A program made the translations under genes and the position numbers. Shown in pieces: positions 57,881 through 64,000 of a DNA stretch of 64,000 nt. Within the stretch, counting starts at the first letter, position 1. Each line of letters begins with the position of its first letter. Location of the stretch: contig OY282610.1 in NCBI GenBank assembly GCA_958298945.1, forward strand, positions 36,587,667 to 36,651,666. Direction: 5' to 3'. Origin of the DNA: Atherix ibis (Eukaryota > Arthropoda > Insecta > Diptera > Athericidae). Under the pieces are notes generated by a model. That model saw nothing but the letters and a program-made list of their open reading frames with translations. It had not been told where the DNA came from and ran no database searches.

Positions 57881-59330
57881 CTATATAAAAAAAAACATAT
57901 TTAGGTAAATTATTTTTAAATGTTAGAGTATTTAAAAATCAATATTCATCAAGTGATAGCCGGAATAATCAATTAATTAATATATTAATTAATTATACTT
58001 TTTGGGTAATTATAAGAAAAATGTTGTTGAGTATTTCTCGTATATTTTTGCTTTTAAATTTCATAAGAATTATTATAATTACCCAAAAAGTCTTGTTTTC
58101 AGAAATTATATTTTTAAGTATCAAAACTTAAAGATAATTTAGTAAATAAATCAAAGTTTGAATTTAATGAATATTTTATTTAACTGCCAAAATTGGATAG
58201 CTCGTTTTTAGGAGACAATTTACGAAAAAGCTCAATAATTTTTTTTATGATTATTGTTAATTATTAACTATTTGTATTATTATTAATTATTTGATAATCA
58301 ATTTTAATTAATAAAATATGTACATATAATTTGAAGAAGAAGTTAATAAATTCAAATGTTTCTGACCAAATAAACAAAGAGTATCGAAACAAATGCAAAT
58401 TTTATAAAAAACCAAAAAAAAAAGCTCATGAATAATTAAGAAGACATTTTTGTGAACTGTTGACATATAATAATATTTTTAATTGTGATGGAAAAATACC
58501 AAAAATATAGAAATTAATTAAAAATAAAAAAAAAATATAATTTTTAAAAACAATTCGATTTTTTAAAAATTTGAAAGAAATTCAAATTTGATTAAAACTT
58601 TTCTAATATTATATGGCAAAAATAAAATTCTTAATATATAATTTTTAATTATTATAATCAATTGAGTTTTGCATAAAAATCTATTCAATTATTAGTACAG
58701 AAACGTTCAAAGTTAATCGTAAAAATAACCATTTTTTCATATATACAAGTAGCTCAGAATGATGGAATAATTAATTTTCAAGTAATTTGTTCGACCAAAA
58801 AACGTGCACATAGAAAAAAAAAAGATATTTTTAAAAGTTTTCTTATTTTCATAAACAACATTGTTTATTTATAAGAAATTATTAATATTAAAGGAATTTT
58901 ATTTTTTATGTTGTTTTTTTTTAGAATTTTATTTGACTCTAAGACGAAATAAGCTTTAACTCAATTTAATAGCCCCGCTCATTTGTATGTGCACATTGGA
59001 ATTTTTGGTTGGAAATTTTCACTTAAGAAAAAACAATTTTTTTTTTATCAAGTTTTGTTTTGAAGACCGGCAAACTATTTTTCTGTTTTTTCTTTTTTTT
59101 CTTTTTTTGGTCTTGACTTATACTTTTTGTGTTTATTTATTTCTTCAAATGTTTATCCAGGAAGTACTTGTTTGCTTGATAATCTTGATATTTATTAGAG
59201 AACTTACGAAAGTCTTTATATTAGCAGAATGTATACAAAAATTCTATTAACCATAAGAGATTTGCCAAATCAAAATTTAGTTAGTATTTATTTATTTACC
59301 AATTCAGGTTTTAACGCTTTGTTTTCTTTG
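57881..59330. other. AT-rich intergenic with inverted repeats
   Basis: No gene is supported; an 87-codon open frame at 58987-59250 is Phe/Leu-rich from a T-rich tract. A palindrome of TAATTAAT type lies at 57971-57996. A 19-bp inverted repeat (57997-58015 with 58073-58091) surrounds a 57-nt loop. Confidence 0.5.
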
Positions 59331-59739
59331 ACAATATACGAATTGTGACAGAGAAATAATGAGACTGCTAGCATCAGTGACCTGCCGCTTCACGTAGCTT
59401 GTACCTTTGTACCTTGGCCCTTCGTAAAAGTTTCAAAGCTCGTCTGGTACCGAAGCAACCCCAAAGAATGTGATAACAAAAAAAAATTGTGTTTTTTGTG
59501 TGTTACGATAAATGGAACACCGAAATTTGGAGCATGCAATTTCTTCTAACCATTGCCAGTACTTAATTTTGACTATCAAAACGTTACCACGAGAATATGG
59601 GGAACATTCTTTGTTGCTCATAAGAGCGCAAATTTTTAAGTCACACTAAGTATTTTTGGTGGCCAGGAAGCTGCGGTATCAAAAGCCTTAGACATTTTTA
59701 AGGACTTCTTTATAAAAAAAACTATCTTTTTTTTTTTAA

Positions 59740-60110
59740 AAAAATCATTGAAAGGCGCAAAAAAAGGGTTTTTGTCGTGAGAAGAGATTTCTGTAATTCA
59801 CCTATCCCCTTTTCAGCTGATGTTTTTTTTGTGCCCAAAGATCAAAAAAACTCTTCAAAAGACGTCGTCTTAGTACTTTCAACAACAACTAAAGGCGTGC
59901 AATCGAGGAGCTGAAGACAATTCCAGTTCAAGCCTTCTAGCACTGCTATGGATAGTGTAAGTATCTCCTCTGCCAATGCATAACTGCCCAAGGAAACTGC
60001 ACTGAATTCGATAACATTGATGTATAAACTTATTGCAAAAAAAAAATTCATAAAAGATTCTTTTCAAACTGCAATAATTTTCATTTTACTTTAAAAACAA
60101 AAAATACTAA
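59740..60110 (+). mobile_element. Mariner-type C-terminal relic, copy 1 of a direct repeat
   Basis: Shifting frames read KKLFKRRRLSTFNNN, RRAIEELKTIPVQAF, HCYG and CITAQGNCTEFDNIDV, corresponding to a mariner C-terminus. The segment 59885-60200 is repeated at 60475-60800. Confidence 0.6.
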
Positions 60111-60474
60111 TTTTTATTTAAATGAAAAATTCTCTAAAGAAAAATATTATCAGAACGAATTATTTTTAAGCTTAAAATTATCATTTAAAAAGTTCACTTG
60201 AAAGAACCATATTCCAGGGTTATTCAGGCCCTTGATTTTTTTTATGAGCTTTCTTGGAGGAATGGATTTATGTGAGAGAAAAAAAACACAAAATATTTGG
60301 GAATGAAAGCCGAATTTTTGGGCAGAAAATGCCAATTTGGAGCCAGAAATATTGCGAACCATAATGCAAAATGCCTTAGAAAGTGCCATTAACTGCTAAC
60401 AAGAAAATGGGAAGTCATTTAAGGGATATTATTTTTCACACTCAGATAAAAAAAATTTAATAAATGTAATAGTA

Positions 60475-60800
60475 CAATTTCGACAACAACCAAAGGCGTG
60501 CAAACGCGGAGCTGAAGACAATTCCAGTTCAAGCCTTCTAGCACTGCTATGGATAGTGTAAGTATCTCCTCTGCCAATGCATAACTGCCCAGGGAAACTA
60601 CACTGAATCGGATAACATTGATATACAAAATCATTGCGAAAAAAACTCATAAAAGATTCTTTTTAAACTGCAATAATTTTCATTTTACTTTAAAAACAAA
60701 AAAACTAATTTTTATTTAAATGAAAAATTCTCTAAAGAAAAATATTGTCAGAATGAATTATTTTTAAGCTAAAAACCATCTTTTAAAAAGTTCACATGAT
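60475..60800 (+). repeat. Direct repeat, copy 2 of the mariner-type tail
   Basis: This copy matches 59885-60200 closely, including the non-coding AT-rich tail after it. It shares the same internal stop (CCTTCTAGCACTGCTATGGA), so the duplication came after the element had decayed. Confidence 0.85.
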
Positions 60801-61385
60801 AAAATTCTTTTTAAAACTGCAACTGCATATTTTCTTTTTGTTGTTTAAAATTTCTTTTTAACATTTTTTTTCTTTTTGTTATTCAAAATTCAAACAAAAA
60901 AGTTTTAAGACCGAAAAATTAAAAAAAGTGCTAAGTCTTAAGACCAACAAATTAAAAAAAGTGAAAAATTAGAAAAATAAGTCCGCAAATAAATTTGGCC
61001 AACTCTTCTTGACGAGACCCAAGCCTATATTGAGTTGATGTAGTGTCGATAATTAATAAGACTAACAGTACCATGGATGAATAGAGTTTTTCTATTCTCT
61101 AAGTATCTATTAAACATAAATTATAAAAGTACAGAATAGAAAAATCTGTCAAATTATTTAAATCATATTTGCAGATACTGTAACAAGATTAAGGTCTTCT
61201 CAAAATTGTGATACGATTTTAAATAGACCATTCGGCCATATTTGAAATGTCAAAAAATCGTTTGCTACTGTCACTTATATTAAGTCAAGATTACAATTTA
61301 TTGATGGAAAGATACAAGGCCTAATGAAAGCTTAGAAATTGTTTATATAAAAACATTCGATATTCTTTTTTTCTTCAAAAAACAA
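60801..61385. other. AT-rich intergenic
   Basis: A loose repeat (AAGACCGAAAAATTAAAAAA, then AAGACCAACAAATTAAAAAA) occurs at 60905-60960. Nothing else was read. Confidence 0.45.
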
Positions 61386-61389
61386 TTTC

Positions 61390-61800
61390 CAAGAAAATCA
61401 CCTTATCAGATAAGGTGCATTTTCATCACTCTAGATCGGTGAATAAATTAAATTATCGTTACTGAGCTGAGGATATTCCAACAAATTATAAATGAACCTT
61501 TAAAAGTCCCAGTTTGGTGTTGTTTATCGGTCCCAGGAAGGAGTTGCCGTTACAGTCAATGGTGAGATTTTAAATTAATATCTATGAAAAGATAACAAAC
61601 CTTTCATAGATATTCATTTAAAAAATATGTGGTTTCAAAAATAGGCGCTACGTGCCACACAGCCCAAGCCACAATCGATTTAATGCGGGGAAAGTTTGGC
61701 GAGTCAATAATTTCAAGAAGTGCAGTAGTTCAATGGCCTTCAAGAAGTTGTGATTCAAAACCAATGGACTTCTTCTTGTGGGGGGGGGGGGTTATTTGGA
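61390..61800 (+). mobile_element. DD41D transposase relic with 12-G run
   Basis: Readable blocks are ITLSDKVHFHHSR (first Asp), VPVWCCLS, then GATCHTAQATIDLMRGKFGESIISRSAVVQWPSRSCDSKPMDFFLWG with the third Asp. A base is lost beside the second Asp (WFQK then a frame change). Twelve G at 61780-61791 replace the WGG region. Confidence 0.7.
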
Positions 61801-61936
61801 GAGAAAAAAACATATCAATTTTATATGTAAGAGAAAAAGCCTATATAAAAAATTTCCCCAAAAAAATTTTATAATACTCGTAAAATGTACAAGTTTTACT
61901 TTGGGAATTTTTATTCAACTATTCTCATTATATAGA

Positions 61937-62700
61937 GTAGTTTTTATATTTCAGGTCGATTTTGTTTGGCCGCCATTTTGATTTAAATGACATTTGTCTG
62001 TTGACATTTGACAGTTGCAGAGAGAATGGTCAATACCAATTTATTATGAATCATTTAATGTTACAACAACGTGTTGAAGTTATCAAAACATTTTATTTAA
62101 ATAATTGTTCAACTGTGAATACGCGGAGAAAATAACATAACTTTTTTGGTGTTAATCATATACCGAGCAAGTCAACCATTCAGCGTATAATAAATAATTT
62201 TGAAACAATGCATATACTGGGAGATAAAACGAAGGCTGAGCGACAATTAAGCCATGAACGGCGGCGAGACTGGAGTGCTCGAGTTTTACAGCTCGGAATA
62301 GACGACCACCATTTTTGGCGCAAAATCATTATGAGCGACGAAGCACACTTCGACTTGGGTGGCTTTGTTAATAAACAGAATAGCCGCTATTGAAGGGGCA
62401 CTAAAAATCCTCAACTGATACACCAAAGACCACTAGATCCTCGTAGAGTAACTGTATGGTGTGGCATTTGGGCCATCGGCATTATTAAGTCATATTTCTT
62501 TGAGGATACAAGACGCAATAATGTAACAGTTACTGGTGACCGGTATCGGGACATGTTGGAAAAATTTTTTTTACCCGAATTATTGATCAATTAGGCCTAA
62601 AGACCATGTGGTTCTAACAAGTCACTGCCACATCACACACAGCTCGTGCTACGATGCAAATTTTGAGAGAAATTTTTCCCGGCCGATTAATATATATTCA
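61937..62700 (+). mobile_element. DD41D transposon, relative of the 5.2-kb element
   Basis: The start TTTTGTTTGGCCGCCATTTT matches 5203-5222. The N-terminus reads LQQRVEVIKTFYLNNCSTVNTRRK and FFGVNHIPSKSTIQRIINNFE. After a deletion it continues with MHILGDKTKAERQLSHERRRDWSARVLQLGIDDHHFWRKIIMSDEAHFDLGGFVNKQNSRY (first Asp). A stop follows, then VTVWCGIWAIGIIKSYFFED and TVTGDRYRDMLEKFF, and a broken second-Asp motif near 62610-62640. The third Asp region is missing. Confidence 0.8.
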
Positions 62701-62829
62701 ATTGTTCAAAAATCTTATTTATTCGGATAAAAAAAAAACTTTATTATTTTCGAAAAGTAGCTGTTTTTTTTAAGTTCATGACAAAAATACCATAGAGGGG
62801 GAGGTGACTCCATGCTACTCTATGAATAA

Positions 62830-63260
62830 TACTAACGGATCAATAAGAGTGTCTAGTTGAGCTGGGTGCCGGGACATGTGGGAATTATGGAAAATTGCTA
62901 ATCAATTGGCTAGAGAAACTCTCCGAGGTCCAGTACTCACAGCTATACCTAATCTGCCTCGTTTACTAACAGAATGACAAACCATATCCTTAGCCTTACG
63001 TAGCCCTACTTATAGTGAGACATTTTTAGCATCTAACTGGACAGCTACCAACAATGTAGCCTAATTACATCCTTACTGTAATACTGGTTTCACCCATAAC
63101 TTTAGTTTTGGAAAGCACGCACGTCCTATCTGCTAATCCTGTGGTGTTCTGATAACTATTCCACATATATTGAGTACCAAATCAATATATTCCTTGCGAA
63201 TAAGGCTCCTTCCATTGTGAAGCTCCTGCTAAATCCAATACTTTTATTTCCAAGTCCGCT
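62830..63260 (+). mobile_element. LINE RNase H domain fragment
   Basis: The plus strand reads SWVPGHVGIMEN (RNase H motif), IANQLARETLRGPVLTAIPNLPRLLTE, ALRSPTYSETFLASNW, then FGKHARPIC*SCGVLITIPHIL, the usual tail of LINEs with an RNase H domain. Stops and frameshifts are present. Confidence 0.65.
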
Positions 63261-63695
63261 TTTTTTAAAATCTGATCAAACATACTAACTAATATGCTTC
63301 ACAAAATTTAACTAACTCTAACTGATCTTCGCTTTAACACAGCCCCTCGATAGATTTCTCAAAGTATTATTAATATTTTTCGAAATTTGTTAAATATTCA
63401 TTTATTATTGGATCTTCTACTAATAGTCAACATTTTATATAAATTTAATAAGCAAAATAATATGGACTAGTACAGTCATGCTCAAAAATTTTGAAGAAAA
63501 AATTCCATAAAATATAAAGAATTATCCAAATTAAGGTATGAAAAGTAAAGTAAAATTAAAATTTACTTTAAATATTAAGTTTGATTAAAACTTAACTTTT
63601 TCGTATTTTTAAAATTTTGCCATTATATATTAAATATAAATTTATTTTTGTTTTAATGGCACTTAATTTGAGGAACTATCTATATAACATAATAT
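63261..63695. other. AT-rich intergenic
   Basis: No feature was recognised. Confidence 0.45.
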
Positions 63696-63699
63696 TTTG

Positions 63700-64000
63700 C
63701 ATAGTTTCTTAAGAAAAAGTGCAAAGGCGCTAAATCGCACGATCTTGAAGGTCAATTACTTGTGAGGGGATGTTTTTGTTTAATTGTAATATTAGTTTAT
63801 ATATTTGTTAAACGTGTGTCAAACAATATGAGTTTACTTTTAAAATCAATAAAATGGATATCAGATACTGACACTTTCATTTCAAAATGCACACCAGACA
63901 GTAATCACTTTCCGCGGATACTGTGGCTTTTTGATAATAACTGTCATAATTAGAGAGCCTCATATATGGCAATTTTAGTTGTTGACGTATCCACTGAGTA
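63700..64000 (-). mobile_element. DD41D transposase fragment, running off the window
   Basis: On the minus strand, entering from the window end: LSGYVNN*NCHI, ITVWCAF, and after a gap NWPSRSCDLAPLHFFLRN, where the third Asp is replaced by His. The first Asp motif is cut by the window edge. Confidence 0.65.

Overview
The window looks like AT-rich insect nuclear DNA, most likely dipteran. The supported genes have short introns of about 60-110 nt with GT-AG ends, TATA boxes about 32 bp upstream of TCAGT-type initiators, and secreted or membrane products of insect type. The transposon load is also insect-like: mariner copies, Tc1/mariner relatives with 41-residue (DD41D) catalytic spacing, and Jockey-like LINE fragments. 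No bacterial operons, tRNA, rRNA or CRISPR arrays were seen. Exon models were built by hand from splice signals, reading phase and paralog comparison; no alignment program was used.

Layout: 1-7 kb is a transposon graveyard (DD41D relics, a mariner with a nested MITE, a LINE tail). At 7.7-8.95 kb a two-exon plus-strand gene encodes a small secreted protein. From 9.6 to 13.6 kb there is a LINE split by a mariner, another mariner relic and a ~0.55 kb direct repeat. From 13.7 to 36.2 kb lies the central feature: four minus-strand genes in alternating order A1-B1-A2-B2. The A genes encode secreted proline-rich proteins. The B genes encode secreted proteins with a shared Cys-containing N-terminus and an RRKR furin-type site. 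Within each family the intron number and phases are the same, so a two-gene unit was probably duplicated. AT-rich arrays with higher-order repetition separate the units (16.5-18.95, 26.7-28.7 and 30.7-32.6 kb).

From 37 to 39.4 kb are a mariner, a LINE fragment and a truncated mariner. From 40.2 to 45.5 kb a minus-strand gene encodes an SV2-like major facilitator with two alternative first coding exons, and a TIR-bounded mariner relic lies in its 5' intron. From 45.8 to 64 kb no host gene was found. That stretch holds mariner and DD41D relics, LINE RNase H sequence, and two related tandem arrays (48.9-50.4 and 56.6-57.9 kb) whose units still carry pieces of a DD41D transposase around the third catalytic residue.

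The most notable pattern not tied to any gene is the octamer TACTCGTA/TACGAGTA. It occurs 17 times, far more than base composition predicts. In two repeat contexts it can be read as a 6-bp insertion at a TA, the form of an excision footprint left by a Tc1/Minos-like element ending in CGAG. One copy abuts the TATA box of gene B1.
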